Shown here in pieces: positions 24,425 to 33,573 of a DNA stretch of 56,549 nucleotides. The stretch comes from Prevotella sp. GTDB lineage: Bacteria; Bacteroidota; Bacteroidia; Bacteroidales; Bacteroidaceae. A program made the position numbers and the translations under genes. Position 1 is the first letter of the stretch. The number at the start of each line of letters is the position of its first letter. Below the pieces are notes generated by a model. It saw only the letters and a program-made list of their open reading frames with translations. It ran no database searches and was not told where the DNA came from. The stretch covers positions 1 to 56,549 of the forward strand of contig JAEAMQ010000032.1 in NCBI GenBank assembly GCA_016901395.1, read 5' to 3'.

Positions 24425-25689
24425 TATCGACTGAATAGTATGTCTGCTGCGTATCGGCCCATCTCCTTGTATCCTAAGGCGTTGGGATGGAGACAGTCGG
24501 TGAGGCGCCATTCAGGCCGTAAAGCCAACGGGTCGGTAGGGTCTTGCATCAGTTTGTCAAAATCAAGTATGCCGTCACATTCCTTTTGTGTGCGTATCCA
24601 TTCGTTCACATATCTGCGTCCGGCCTCGTGATTGGCTGTGAAATAGCCAGATCCTTTCATTGGAGTAATGGTTGCGATATACACCCGTAGATGTGCCTGT
24701 CTACATTTTTGAATCATTATCTTGTACTGTTCCACCAGTTCACGGGCTGTCGTCAAGCCGTCCCGTGTATTCCCCAAGTCGTTGATGCCTTCAAAAATTA
24801 TTGCATCGGTGACACCCTGTTGAGCAAGGATGTCACGGGCAAAACGTTCTTTACCCGGTTGTCCGAAGCCTACAGACAGCACTCGGTTGTTGCCTATTCC
24901 GAGGTTCAATACCGCATATTGTCGCCGCAGTCGCCCCTCTTTGGTCTCGCGGAGTTCCAATACCTCGTTGAGGTTAAAGCTCATCTCGTCGGGCCAACGG
25001 TTCTGATGGTCGGTCGTTGCGCCCTTGCCATCAGTGATGCTGTTGCCGAGAACGGCAAATGTGCGGATATCGTTGGCATAGACAGCGAGCGATGCAATAT
25101 TGAACCATTTCTCATATCGGAAAGCTCTTGAGAAATCTGTCAGCGGGCCGCTGTAGCCCCGAATAATATACGAAGTGGTGCGCGATCCCATGTGTACGGT
25201 CGGAACCTTGGGGGCTTTCTTGTAATTGATGGTGATGGCTAACCTCTCTAACGGCTTCAGTGTAAATCGTTCTGCATCAGAAAAAATACTTTTTCCCGGT
25301 GCGATTACCACACGTTGATGTCCGTCAAAGCGCAGATATTGCGCAGATTGTGGGTCTATCTGGAAAGAATCGAGAGCATGGGCAATATAAACCGAGCGTA
25401 TCTCAACGGGCTCATTAGAGAAAATGTTTGATAGCTGAAGACGTATGATCTCTCCTCCGGCCGACACCTTGACCACCTGCCTTACTGATCGGTCGGTCAT
25501 CTCATTGTTGTAAGGCATAAATGATTTGACAGGAGTCTGCATGGCTGTAGCCCATGTAGCTGTCCAGTGTCCTATGATATTTCTGTTGCGTAAGAGATGC
25601 TGGCCATAGGCTTGTATGGTCAGCAGCAGCAAGCCTAATATCAAAAATTGTCTGAGTTTGGCTGTCATTCTTTTGTTATCCTTTTTCAC
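24424..25689 (-). CDS. Secreted SGNH/GDSL-type esterase
   Basis: This 421-aa exported protein has a signal peptide (about 1-30, ending QAYG). Residues about 38-205 form a beta-rich N-terminal domain. The SGNH hydrolase domain (about 208-421) has block I LGNSITDG with catalytic S217, the Gly block GIGNN (264-268), block III GINDLG with N303, and block V DCLHPN with D398 and H401, so a full catalytic set is present. Such enzymes often remove acetyl groups from plant polysaccharides such as pectin or xylan; the substrate here is not determined. Two possible ATG starts exist (25689 and 25668). A -7 element lies at 25721-25728. It is transcribed on its own, downstream of the candidate RNA region at 25762-26034. 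Confidence 0.85.
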   Translation of the reverse strand: MKKDNKRMTAKLRQFLILGLLLLTIQAYGQHLLRNRNIIGHWTATWATAMQTPVKSFMPYNNEMTDRSVRQVVKVSAGGEIIRLQLSNIFSNEPVEIRSVYIAHALDSFQIDPQSAQYLRFDGHQRVVIAPGKSIFSDAERFTLKPLERLAITINYKKAPKVPTVHMGSRTTSYIIRGYSGPLTDFSRAFRYEKWFNIASLAVYANDIRTFAVLGNSITDGKGATTDHQNRWPDEMSFNLNEVLELRETKEGRLRRQYAVLNLGIGNNRVLSVGFGQPGKERFARDILAQQGVTDAIIFEGINDLGNTRDGLTTARELVEQYKIMIQKCRQAHLRVYIATITPMKGSGYFTANHEAGRRYVNEWIRTQKECDGILDFDKLMQDPTDPLALRPEWRLTDCLHPNALGYKEMGRYAADILFSR

Positions 25690-25720
25690 TCTTATGTCTT
25701 TTCTACTTCAAATACGCTTG

Positions 25721-25728
25721 CAAAGTTA
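25721..25728 (-). promoter_or_regulatory. -7 element for the SGNH esterase gene
   Basis: On the minus strand this reads TAACTTTG followed by CA, a full consensus, giving a start near 25714 and a leader of about 25 nt. No convincing -33 element was found at the right distance. Confidence 0.5.
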
Positions 25729-25761
25729 CTGATTTCCATGCGTTTTGAGTACGGTTTTATT

Positions 25762-25810
25762 AAAAAAGTGGAACTGATGAAGCACATACACTGAGCCGTC
25801 ATCAGTTCCA
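25762..25810 (-). terminator. Strong minus-strand terminator
   Basis: On the minus strand TGGAACTGATGA (25799-25810) pairs perfectly with TCATCAGTTCCA (25769-25780) over an 18-nt loop and is followed by C and six T residues (25762-25767). It lies between the promoter at 26003-26034 and the SGNH gene, so it would end transcripts from that promoter or from the M6 peptidase gene. Confidence 0.75.
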
Positions 25811-25952
25811 TCTCACTCAAGTCCACCGCAACGCCTAATGAAAGGCTCTGCTGGAAAACTAAAAATGTGTGGTGAGTATTTTCCCTGTAATACAATCGAA
25901 CAACTAATTCTCTTTACTAATTTTACGATTCTAACGTATAAAGTTCAATGAT

Positions 25953-25977
25953 AAAAAAAATGATCCGTCGCGGACCA
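25953..25977 (-). terminator. Minus-strand terminator/attenuator near the start of a predicted RNA
   Basis: On the minus strand TGGTCCG (25971-25977) pairs with CGGATCA (25961-25967) over the loop CGA and is followed by eight T residues (25953-25960). It lies about 20-45 nt downstream of the predicted start site of the promoter at 26003-26034, the usual position of an attenuator. Confidence 0.6.
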
Positions 25978-26002
25978 TATTACACATATATATCTATGTG
26001 TG

Positions 26003-26034
26003 CAAAGGTAAATAATATTTACCACACGGCCAAA
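26003..26034 (-). promoter_or_regulatory. Strong minus-strand promoter with an operator-like palindrome
   Basis: On the minus strand TTTG (26031-26034), 20 nt, then TACCTTTG (26003-26010): a perfect consensus. A perfect 17-nt palindrome, GGTAAATA-A-TATTTACC (26007-26023), overlaps the -7 element and the spacer, where a repressor dimer could sit. ACACATA/TATGTGT flanks the start site. No gene begins within 300 nt downstream. Confidence 0.65.
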
Positions 26035-26078
26035 TATTTTTTCGATAATTTTAAAGATAGCCTTATTGTATATTCCCT

Positions 26079-26237
26079 TTCCGTTCTTTTTGCCGTTACT
26101 ATCAGATAAAATCAGAGATTCATGCCATCAGCGATAGACTGCCGTATAAAACGTTTCATCGCATATTCGCTCAGGATATGGCAATGAATCTGTCTGACTT
26201 TATCAATATTATTTCACGACTTTACTGCCGTCTATAA
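26079..26237 (+). pseudogene. Possible remnant of an AraC-type DNA-binding domain
   Basis: On the plus strand this frame is open with no start codon. It reads about 36 residues resembling the end of an AraC helix-turn-helix (SEIHAISDRLPYKTFHRIFA, then QDMAMNLSDFIN), followed by a stop at 26235-26237. It overlaps the 3' end of the M6 peptidase gene on the other strand. It is much shorter than any functional regulator. The similarity was judged by eye and is weak, so it may be chance. Confidence 0.25.
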
Positions 26238-28377
26238 TATAGATGCCGTGGGGAAGATTTTTTAGATTGAATCCTACTTTACGACCGTCAAGCGTATAGA
26301 TGCATCCGCTTTGTTTTCGAACAACATCAGCCTGTATGTTGTTTATACCGGTAGTAGTCTCCAGCTTTTCTATCAGAACATCGTCTAAGAAAAATCGTTT
26401 ACTCGGAGTAAATGCCAGGTTAGTCATTCCCGATCCTATAATTTTCAATTCATAGCTTGTCCATTGTCCTTTGGTCATCGTCAGCATTATATCTGAACTT
26501 TGGGATGACACAAATTTTGCATCTCCGCCATTCAGAGACAATTGTAGGTTGGTGCCATCGCTCTTGGAATTCCATCCTGCTGCGCGAAATTTAAGGACCA
26601 CGGTGTCGCCCTGGAGTGTAAACCATGGGGTAGCAACTATGGTAGTCCCGGAAATAGACTGCCCGAAACGCGCACAGTGGTTGCCGCCGTATGCATATCC
26701 ATAAATAGTCCAGCCACTGATATCTGGGAGGAACGTCGACGAGGCAATGCTGCCCTTGAACACTCCATCATTGCCTCCTGTCCCTTCGCACTGGTCGAAA
26801 GTTTCTTGCAGGAGTAGGTTGCTTTCTGTAACACCTGTTCCTACGCTGTCTGCTGTTGCAGTGGTATCAGTCTGCACGGCAAACGACATCGTGCCATCTT
26901 CATGCTCAGTAATATCCACAATAGCCAGCTTCATCATCCTTCCGTCGGGCGTGGAAGCGTTGTAGAGCATGGCCTTCGGAGATGAAGTCCGACTTAAACT
27001 ATTATTGTTTTGGTAAGGATATGCGTCTCCTGCCTCCGTCAAGCTGCTTTCATTGTTGTCCGCATGGAATATTGTAGCCCGCTGATGTGTGTTGTTGAAT
27101 CCGGAATACGAATCCAATCCCGTTGAGTTTACAATATTATAATACCATGCTGTCTCGTCATAATCCACATGCGTGATCAACAATCCATGACCGGGCAGGA
27201 AAGCATCGAAGCCTTTTTTCTGCCGATTGTCAAGTATGTAGTATTCATTTGCATTGTCAGGATTATATATCATGTAACTTGCTCCGTTATCTATAATTGG
27301 TTGCATCCCCGTCACAGTCGTGTCTTGAGAAATAACAATGGGGGAGTCCCAGCCACACAACATCTTTTCATATCCTGTGTAACCAGCTGGTGTAAAGCCG
27401 TCGCCGTTGTAGCAGCCATAATCCATCAGGTCCCAGGAACCCATGCCATAGTTGCCACTCGACCCTGTGTCATACATGTCCGGAAAGCCTAAACAATGGG
27501 AAAACTCATGACAGATAGTACCGATGCCGTTTATCATTCCACCCGCGGTCAGTTCGTTGGCACAGGCGTAGACATTGACTAATGTACGGTCTAATACCAA
27601 ATTACTCCCGGAATAATAATCATATCCCTGCAGGGCATACATGTGGGGCCAGATGTATTCGTCATTGTTGCTGTGGTCGGCTTGTCCGTATCCGGCATAA
27701 AGGATAAAGACCTCTTCAACTTCTCCATCCTTATCCCAGTCATAATCAGAGAAGTTCACACTGTCGTCCACTGCCAAACACGCATCATTTACTAATTCGC
27801 CGACTTTCTCATCGTTATTATTTCCATAGTAGCTGTAGCTGTTGGGCATGGTAACAGGCCCTACTACATCAAAGTTAAGATCAAATACACCATTACTCTG
27901 AGCAAGGAAATAATCTCTTACTGACCCGTTGAAGCCGTTCTCTCCATAGCCATTTTCGTTGGCAATGCGTGTGTATAGTCCACGTGCGTCAGACGCGCTG
28001 AAAGTCTTGTCTGCAAACTGGACCAGGATAATCAAACTCTTCTTTTGTCCCTGAAATAATGATCCTGAGGAGGCTCGGGTCTTCAGTGCCTTTGATGCGG
28101 AGAGCAGTCGTGTGAGCGAAGAGATACGTTTCGATTGGGCCTGCTGCATCAGTAGGGTGCTTTCTGCCTCCTGAAATTCGCCTGTCAAACTGTCTTTAAC
28201 ATAACAATTGCCCTCCTCGTCTTGCCAGAAAAGGGTGTGTTCGTCGCCACGGGCCTCCACCTTCACTTCTGTTCCGTTGCCTAATGTTATCGTTAGCCAT
28301 TGTCCACGCTTCACTGGGGATGCAATGATTACCATGGCACAAAACAGGAATAAGAATCCGCAAATATTCTTTTTCAT
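26209..28377 (-). CDS. Secreted M6-family metallopeptidase
   Basis: This 722-aa protein has a signal peptide (about 1-20) and a propeptide-like region (about 25-110). The M6 (immune inhibitor A-type) catalytic domain is about 112-430, with the zinc motif HEFSHCLGFPD (290-300: H290, E291, H294, D300) and GSWDLMDYG after it. A beta-sandwich follows (about 515-670: ATPWFTLQGDTVVLKFRAAG). The C-terminus CIYTLDGRKVGFNLKNLPHG then IYIIDGSKVVK resembles the type IX secretion tails of Prevotella proteins, so export through the outer membrane is likely. It lies 172 nt downstream of susD, with a terminator between, on the same strand. Such peptidases degrade host or dietary protein; the neighbouring SusCD pair may import the peptides (inference). 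Confidence 0.87.
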   Translation of the reverse strand: MKKNICGFLFLFCAMVIIASPVKRGQWLTITLGNGTEVKVEARGDEHTLFWQDEEGNCYVKDSLTGEFQEAESTLLMQQAQSKRISSLTRLLSASKALKTRASSGSLFQGQKKSLIILVQFADKTFSASDARGLYTRIANENGYGENGFNGSVRDYFLAQSNGVFDLNFDVVGPVTMPNSYSYYGNNNDEKVGELVNDACLAVDDSVNFSDYDWDKDGEVEEVFILYAGYGQADHSNNDEYIWPHMYALQGYDYYSGSNLVLDRTLVNVYACANELTAGGMINGIGTICHEFSHCLGFPDMYDTGSSGNYGMGSWDLMDYGCYNGDGFTPAGYTGYEKMLCGWDSPIVISQDTTVTGMQPIIDNGASYMIYNPDNANEYYILDNRQKKGFDAFLPGHGLLITHVDYDETAWYYNIVNSTGLDSYSGFNNTHQRATIFHADNNESSLTEAGDAYPYQNNNSLSRTSSPKAMLYNASTPDGRMMKLAIVDITEHEDGTMSFAVQTDTTATADSVGTGVTESNLLLQETFDQCEGTGGNDGVFKGSIASSTFLPDISGWTIYGYAYGGNHCARFGQSISGTTIVATPWFTLQGDTVVLKFRAAGWNSKSDGTNLQLSLNGGDAKFVSSQSSDIMLTMTKGQWTSYELKIIGSGMTNLAFTPSKRFFLDDVLIEKLETTTGINNIQADVVRKQSGCIYTLDGRKVGFNLKNLPHGIYIIDGSKVVK

Positions 28378-28415
28378 TATCAGAGATTTTCAAATGGAAA
28401 TTTAGAGAACACCAG

Positions 28416-28450
28416 CAAATTTAGTAAAATAATCTTTGATACACCGCAAA
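28416..28450 (-). promoter_or_regulatory. Probable promoter of the M6 peptidase gene
   Basis: On the minus strand the -7 element TAAATTTG (28416-28423) fits TAnnTTTG. A TTTG (28447-28450) lies 23 nt upstream, slightly farther than usual. The predicted leader is about 30 nt. Confidence 0.4.
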
Positions 28451-28481
28451 ATAATCGAATAAAATTACTGAATGATAGGAT

Positions 28482-28518
28482 AAAAAAAAGAGAGAGAAAC
28501 GCAAAGTTTCTCTCTCTT
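28482..28518 (-). terminator. Terminator of susC1-susD1
   Basis: On the minus strand AAGAGAGAGAAAC pairs perfectly with GTTTCTCTCTCTT (13 bp, 5-nt loop) and is followed by seven or eight T residues (28482-28489). It separates the SusCD pair from the M6 peptidase gene. Confidence 0.85.
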
Positions 28519-28549
28519 AATAAATAGAATATATTATTTCAGTTCGTTT

Positions 28550-30058
28550 TTATTTTGAACCACCGGCCCATCTTACTGGGGCTGTAAAGATATACATGCC
28601 GGCATCTGTTCCGCTACCAAATGCAGCTGTGACGTTGGGGTTAGACACCACGTCACTCTCGCCATAAGGCAGGCGAAGAGGCCAGCGGTTTGATCCACTC
28701 TGTACGTTGTTCGGATTAGTCAAAGTGACAGGATAGCTTCCGTCTACATAGCGGCATCGACGGATGTCGTTATAGGTTTCCAGCTGTTCGTCGCGTGTCT
28801 GAGCAATGTACTTCTGAATCAGAATCTCGTTAAGTGGATTAGCTGTATAGAGTGTGGTCAGCGAAGCGAGATAGTTGCTCTTGGCTGTTTCGTCAATTGT
28901 TACTTCAGCTACTCCACCACCAGTTGCGTTATAGTCATCGAGAGAAGCAGAAACAGCTGTCTCGAAATCACTTTTCGCATCCTGTCCAAGGCGAGCCTTT
29001 ACTTCAGCAATGATGAAGTAAAGCTCCGATTTGCTGAACAAATGAAGATAGGCTGCACCATTCTCCAACCATGCCGGAGCATTCAACGTTTCTGTCAATA
29101 CAGCTTGTTCTGATGTTCCAGGGATGCCAATCGTGTTACTGCCAAACATGTCGAAGTTATAGATTGCTTCGCGAGGATCATTACGTTCGGTCAGCAGGGC
29201 ATCTACAGTCTGTGAAGAACCGATGTAATAGCGGCTCCACCAGTAAGCTGACCATGAGTTGTCAGCAGTCTTGCCATTGAATACATCAAAATTAGCACCT
29301 TCAAAGCCTGCAGCAACGGCAGCATTAGCCTCTGTCAGAATGCTGTCTAATCGTGCAGTGGTCTTGTTCTGACCATAGGTATGAAGCAGATAACGTGCTT
29401 TCAGTGCATGAGCAAGTCCAAGCCATTGTGTAAGGTCACCCTGGAACAGTATGTCCTGTGTGGCTGCATTTTTCAATTTGCTGGAGATTGCCGTATTCAG
29501 ATTAGCCTGTGCATCATCGAGCAACTCAAAAATATGCTTGTACACTTCATCCTGAGTATTGATTTTAGGTGCAGACACTCCTGTAAAGCATTCCTCGTAA
29601 GGAATGTCACCGTGGAGGTCGGTCAGAATACCCCAGTTGAGGGCTTCCAGCACCTCTTCCATACCCAGCAGATCATAATAGCCGGCGTTTACACCGCCAT
29701 CTGCACACTTGTTTCGGAGATTGACGAGGTTGTTCAGATTGAGATAAGTAGAATTCCACTCGTTGTTGAAAGTAGAGTTGGCCGACATCTCTGATGTCAA
29801 GCGCACTTCAACGTTCTTCAACTGGTTGTTACCGGTTCCAAACAACTGCTCTGTATACGACGAAACATACCATGCATAGTTTCCACATATCGTGCTGTAC
29901 ACAGAAGAAGTGATAGCATCGGTGATCTGGAACTTGCCGTTTACAATATTTAAGCCGGGGTGTGCCTCATCTTTATTAATATTGTCCATCTGGTCCTCAG
30001 AGCAAGATGTGGCAACAAAGGCGGCCAAAACCATTCCCAACAAATATTTTATTTTCAT
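28550..30058 (-). CDS. SusD/RagB-family nutrient-binding lipoprotein (pair 1)
   Basis: This 502-aa outer-membrane lipoprotein has a lipoprotein signal peptide with lipobox ATSC (C19). The mature protein is helix-rich, with the SusD-type TPR core (LNNLVNLRNKCADGGVNAGY, then YDLLGMEEVLEALNWGILTD) and the family-typical end KYIAQTRDEQLETYNDIRRCR. It fits the SusD-like_2 branch (nutrient-binding lipoproteins not tied to starch). It acts as the lid of the SusC transporter, binding ligand at the cell surface. It follows susC1 by 38 nt in one operon and is closed by a strong terminator. The ligand is not determinable from sequence, though an M6 peptidase lies next door. Confidence 0.9.
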   Translation of the reverse strand: MKIKYLLGMVLAAFVATSCSEDQMDNINKDEAHPGLNIVNGKFQITDAITSSVYSTICGNYAWYVSSYTEQLFGTGNNQLKNVEVRLTSEMSANSTFNNEWNSTYLNLNNLVNLRNKCADGGVNAGYYDLLGMEEVLEALNWGILTDLHGDIPYEECFTGVSAPKINTQDEVYKHIFELLDDAQANLNTAISSKLKNAATQDILFQGDLTQWLGLAHALKARYLLHTYGQNKTTARLDSILTEANAAVAAGFEGANFDVFNGKTADNSWSAYWWSRYYIGSSQTVDALLTERNDPREAIYNFDMFGSNTIGIPGTSEQAVLTETLNAPAWLENGAAYLHLFSKSELYFIIAEVKARLGQDAKSDFETAVSASLDDYNATGGGVAEVTIDETAKSNYLASLTTLYTANPLNEILIQKYIAQTRDEQLETYNDIRRCRYVDGSYPVTLTNPNNVQSGSNRWPLRLPYGESDVVSNPNVTAAFGSGTDAGMYIFTAPVRWAGGSK

Positions 30059-30096
30059 AATCGTTTTCTTTTAATTGTGTAACTGTCAACTTCTTT

Positions 30097-33000
30097 TTAG
30101 AAGGTAATCTTGAATCCTCCACCAAAGCTGGAAGTATTAGGCAATGAGAAACGCTCAAAGTAACCACTCATGTTACCATTGCCCTGGGAACTCTCCGGAT
30201 CCAGGTCTTTCATCTTTGACCACACCAGAACGTTGCGTGCAAAAGCATAGACGGAGATGTCGCAGATGCCGATCTTAGGCAACTGATAGGACAGGGTGAC
30301 GTCGCGGAGCTTCAGGTAGCTCATGTCAAAGATACCAGCCTCTGTAACTTCGTTATAGGCCTGATAGTAAGCCTGCTTGCTTACCTCGACGGTATTCTTC
30401 TGCCCTGTGGCTTCATCGATGCCTTCGGCCACCATCGTACCCTCGTGGTATGGGATGGATTCCTTGGTCACACCGAAATAGTTGAGTGTCAGGAGTGTAC
30501 CATTATACATCTTACCACCCTTCTGCCAGTCGAGTGTGGCACTCAGGCTCAGACGTTTGTAGTTCGTCTTCAGGTTAAAGCCCATGTTGAAATCAGGTGT
30601 ACACTCTCCGATGTTTACACTGGAAGAGGTGGCCTGTGGTAAACCATTGGCCAGCAGTAACTCGCCATCGTCGTTGCGCTTGAAGGCGTAACCATAGATG
30701 TTAGGATAGGTATATCCGGCCATGGCGCGGACCTGGGGCTCAACAAAGCCACCAAGCATAATGCTCTCCACACCTTCAGCGAGTTTCTTCACCTTGTTGT
30801 TCACCGTAGTGAAGTTCACACCAAAATCGAGATTGAAGTCCTTGCTCTGCACGATAGAGGCGTTCACTGCAAGCTCATGCGACCATGTGGTCATCTGTCC
30901 GGCATTGGTACGCAGATACTGATAACCGGTTGTGCCGGCAGTAGGAACATCGAAGATCTGGTCTTTGATATCCTGATAGCTGGCTGTATACTCTAAACGG
31001 ATACGGTTATCGAAGAAGTTCAAGTCAATACCGGCCTCCCAGTTGGTTGTGTTCTGTGGCTTCAGGTTCTCGTCAAACTTCACGTAGTATGGTGTATAGG
31101 TTGTAGCACCACCGAGAGGATAGCTGATTGGAGTGTATACATACATACCGCTACCGTAGGAGGGCACGTACATATAGTTGTTGTAGAACACACCAGCCTG
31201 ACCTACCTGTGCATAAGATGTACGCAGTTTACCGTAAGACAGGATCTTATTACCCTTAAGGCCCTTCATTTCGGTGAAAATCCAGCCCAGAGATACAGAG
31301 GGATAGAAGAAGCTACGGTTGCCACGAGGCATCGTAGACACATAGTCGTTACGGCCGGTTACCGTGAGGTATACCTGATCTTTCCACGATAATGATGCCT
31401 GGCCGAAGATACCGACCGTGCGCTCCTGGCGTGTGTACTCCTGCCAGTAGTTCATGGTAGAGGCATTGCCGATGGTAGGCTGACCGTAGAAAGCCAATCC
31501 AGAAGCATCATAGTCCCAGTTGCGGGCATACTCATGATTGAACTCATTACCCAACAGGAAACCAAAATCCCACTCTTGTTCTGTACCCCACTTAGCAGTG
31601 AAGTTGGCAGTCACGAGGTTGTTGAAGATGTTGCGCTGTACACCATAGTTCTCTACCTCACCCTTGGTGTTGTAGGCAGAGCCTAACTCTGCAATGGTTC
31701 TGTTGTTGGTGGTATACATGTCAATACCGATTTGTTCGCGCAATACGAGGTTGTAGCGTTCGCCCCAATTGATTTTCGGACGATACTCCACATAGGAGTT
31801 GCCGAACATACGGTTGGTATGCTGGAAATACTCATCATTCTCTGCCCACCAGTAAGGGTTGTTGAAGTTGGTGGAACGGAACAGGATCTGACTTGTAGGG
31901 TCATTGGGTGCATGATAGGGGGTACCTTTCAGATTGTATTCGGAAGGAGCCGAATAGACCACATTGATGATACCGCTGTTAGCTCCCGGAGCTGAAGTGA
32001 TTCTCACAGAGCTGTAGTTGGCCGAGAAGCCGGTCTTCCACTGGTCATTGATCTGCCAGTCTACCGCACCGCGGGCTCCTGTACGCATCATGCCTGTAGA
32101 AGGCACTACACCTTTCTGATAGGTGTCGCTCAAACTGAACGAATAGCTCAGTTGGTCTTTGCGCTGTGAGATGTTGAAGGTAGAATTCTGGGTAATACCC
32201 GTGTTGAAGAAGTCACCCACGTTGTCATAGACCGTCGGAGTCGTCCAACCGTCAAGTCCTGCTGCTTTATATTTGGGATTGTAGTATTGGCCCTGATGCA
32301 GGTCTGTACCATTGCTGGTATAGCTGTTGGCCACATTGCCACCATACGTTGCATCGTTAGGCAGATCGGTGATCTTGGGACCCCAAGACATAGATGTAGA
32401 AGGACTGTATGCGTTGATAGATGTTCCCTGTGCGTATATAGACTGCCGCTCAAACTTACGGCTCAGCGTCTGTGCACTTAAGTCAGAGGAGAAGCTGATA
32501 ACGGGCTTCTGTGTGTTCTTGGAACCACGCTTGGTAGTGATTAGAATCACACCGTTGGAGGCGCGGATACCATAGAGGGCAGAAGCAGCCTGGCCTTTCA
32601 GCACGCTCACACTCTCGATGTCGTCAGGGTTGATATCAATCGTACGGCTGGCTTGGTCGGCTCCGGTCACAGAGTCGCCGGTTCCAAAGTCAGGGGTCGA
32701 TGAAATCGGCATGCCGTCTACTACATAGAGTGGAGTGTTGTTACCGTTGAATGAACGGGCACCACGGATCACAATCTGCGCAGAAGCACCCGGTGCACCA
32801 GATGATGTGCGGATATCTACACCAGTCAGCTTACCCTGAAGAGCGCTGGCCAAAGAGGAGGTACCTGCCAAATTCAGGTCTCCTGCCTTGAGCTCCTGAG
32901 ACGCAAAGCCCAGGGCTTTCTTTTCGCGGGTAATACCCATCGCCGTCACGACGACTTCGTTCAATGTTTTGTCATCAGCAGACAAAACGATGCGCATATT

Positions 33001-33258
33001 GGGTCCGGCAGTTACATCACGTGGGGTCATACCCAGATAAGTTACATGCAATTTCTGTCCGGACTTTACATCCAGCGAGAAATTACCGTCTACATCGGTA
33101 ACGGTTCCCGTGTTGGTGCCTTCGACACGAACAGCTGCACCCACAATCGGTTCACCGTCTTCCTGAGACACTACGGTACCAGTGACCTTTGTCTGCGCAA
33201 GGGCGACACCTGAAAACATCAGGGCTCCCGCCAAAAACATAGTAAGTCTTTTAACCAT
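30097..33258 (-). CDS. SusC/RagA-family TonB-dependent outer-membrane transporter (pair 1)
   Basis: This 1053-aa protein has a signal peptide (1-21, GVALA), then a carboxypeptidase-D-regulatory-like domain (about 24-92: GTVVSQEDGEPIVGAAVRVE), a TonB-box-like stretch (LNEVVVTAMGITREKKALGF), a plug domain (YVVDGMPI; VSVLKGQAASALYGIRASNG) and a ~22-strand barrel ending in F (GGGFKITF). It imports ligand captured by the partner SusD, energised by TonB. It has no STN or DUF4974 sensor domain, so no anti-sigma cross-talk is expected. It is paralogous to the transporter at 36734-39976, with similar N-terminus and leader. The gene has a textbook promoter at 33308-33339. Confidence 0.95.
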   Translation of the reverse strand: MVKRLTMFLAGALMFSGVALAQTKVTGTVVSQEDGEPIVGAAVRVEGTNTGTVTDVDGNFSLDVKSGQKLHVTYLGMTPRDVTAGPNMRIVLSADDKTLNEVVVTAMGITREKKALGFASQELKAGDLNLAGTSSLASALQGKLTGVDIRTSSGAPGASAQIVIRGARSFNGNNTPLYVVDGMPISSTPDFGTGDSVTGADQASRTIDINPDDIESVSVLKGQAASALYGIRASNGVILITTKRGSKNTQKPVISFSSDLSAQTLSRKFERQSIYAQGTSINAYSPSTSMSWGPKITDLPNDATYGGNVANSYTSNGTDLHQGQYYNPKYKAAGLDGWTTPTVYDNVGDFFNTGITQNSTFNISQRKDQLSYSFSLSDTYQKGVVPSTGMMRTGARGAVDWQINDQWKTGFSANYSSVRITSAPGANSGIINVVYSAPSEYNLKGTPYHAPNDPTSQILFRSTNFNNPYWWAENDEYFQHTNRMFGNSYVEYRPKINWGERYNLVLREQIGIDMYTTNNRTIAELGSAYNTKGEVENYGVQRNIFNNLVTANFTAKWGTEQEWDFGFLLGNEFNHEYARNWDYDASGLAFYGQPTIGNASTMNYWQEYTRQERTVGIFGQASLSWKDQVYLTVTGRNDYVSTMPRGNRSFFYPSVSLGWIFTEMKGLKGNKILSYGKLRTSYAQVGQAGVFYNNYMYVPSYGSGMYVYTPISYPLGGATTYTPYYVKFDENLKPQNTTNWEAGIDLNFFDNRIRLEYTASYQDIKDQIFDVPTAGTTGYQYLRTNAGQMTTWSHELAVNASIVQSKDFNLDFGVNFTTVNNKVKKLAEGVESIMLGGFVEPQVRAMAGYTYPNIYGYAFKRNDDGELLLANGLPQATSSSVNIGECTPDFNMGFNLKTNYKRLSLSATLDWQKGGKMYNGTLLTLNYFGVTKESIPYHEGTMVAEGIDEATGQKNTVEVSKQAYYQAYNEVTEAGIFDMSYLKLRDVTLSYQLPKIGICDISVYAFARNVLVWSKMKDLDPESSQGNGNMSGYFERFSLPNTSSFGGGFKITF

Positions 33259-33307
33259 AAATTCTCTCTTAAAAAAATGTTATAAATAAATAGTGAATAT
33301 CTGTGCA

Positions 33308-33339
33308 CAAAGTTAAAAAACATTTATCTAACTTCCAAA
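33308..33339 (-). promoter_or_regulatory. susC1 promoter
   Basis: On the minus strand TTTG (33336-33339), 20 nt, then TAACTTTG (33308-33315): full consensus. The start site is near 33301, giving a leader of about 42 nt that ends AAGAGAGAATTT before the ATG. Confidence 0.75.
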
Positions 33340-33573
33340 TATTACTTGCAAAAAGTTTCATTTTATTAATATTTCAAGAATAAATCCTGCATTTTTAACA
33401 ATTAAAGTCGCTAAACAATCACAATTTGACGAAAGGACGGATGGGATGTAAACGCTTATTGTTGTTCGCGTATTTAGGGCTCATTAACTTATAGAACTAA
33501 ATAATCTATAAAATTCGTTGAATAGATTGGAGGCTATATATTATATGGTGTATTGTGCTTCCGTAAGAAAAAG
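33340..33573. other. AT-rich non-coding stretch upstream of susC1
   Basis: About 230 nt with no gene and no convincing terminator or promoter beyond the one at 33308-33339. It begins the 1.5-kb gap between susC1 and rpsT. Confidence 0.4.

Noticed and set aside
20443..24426. Autonomous insertion sequence or transposon
   Set aside because: Inverted repeats are present but no transposase-like frame exists between or near them in this window.
25692..25895. 67-codon minus-strand frame upstream of the SGNH gene
   Set aside because: It crosses a strong terminator and the promoter of the SGNH gene, so it cannot be a normal transcribed gene.
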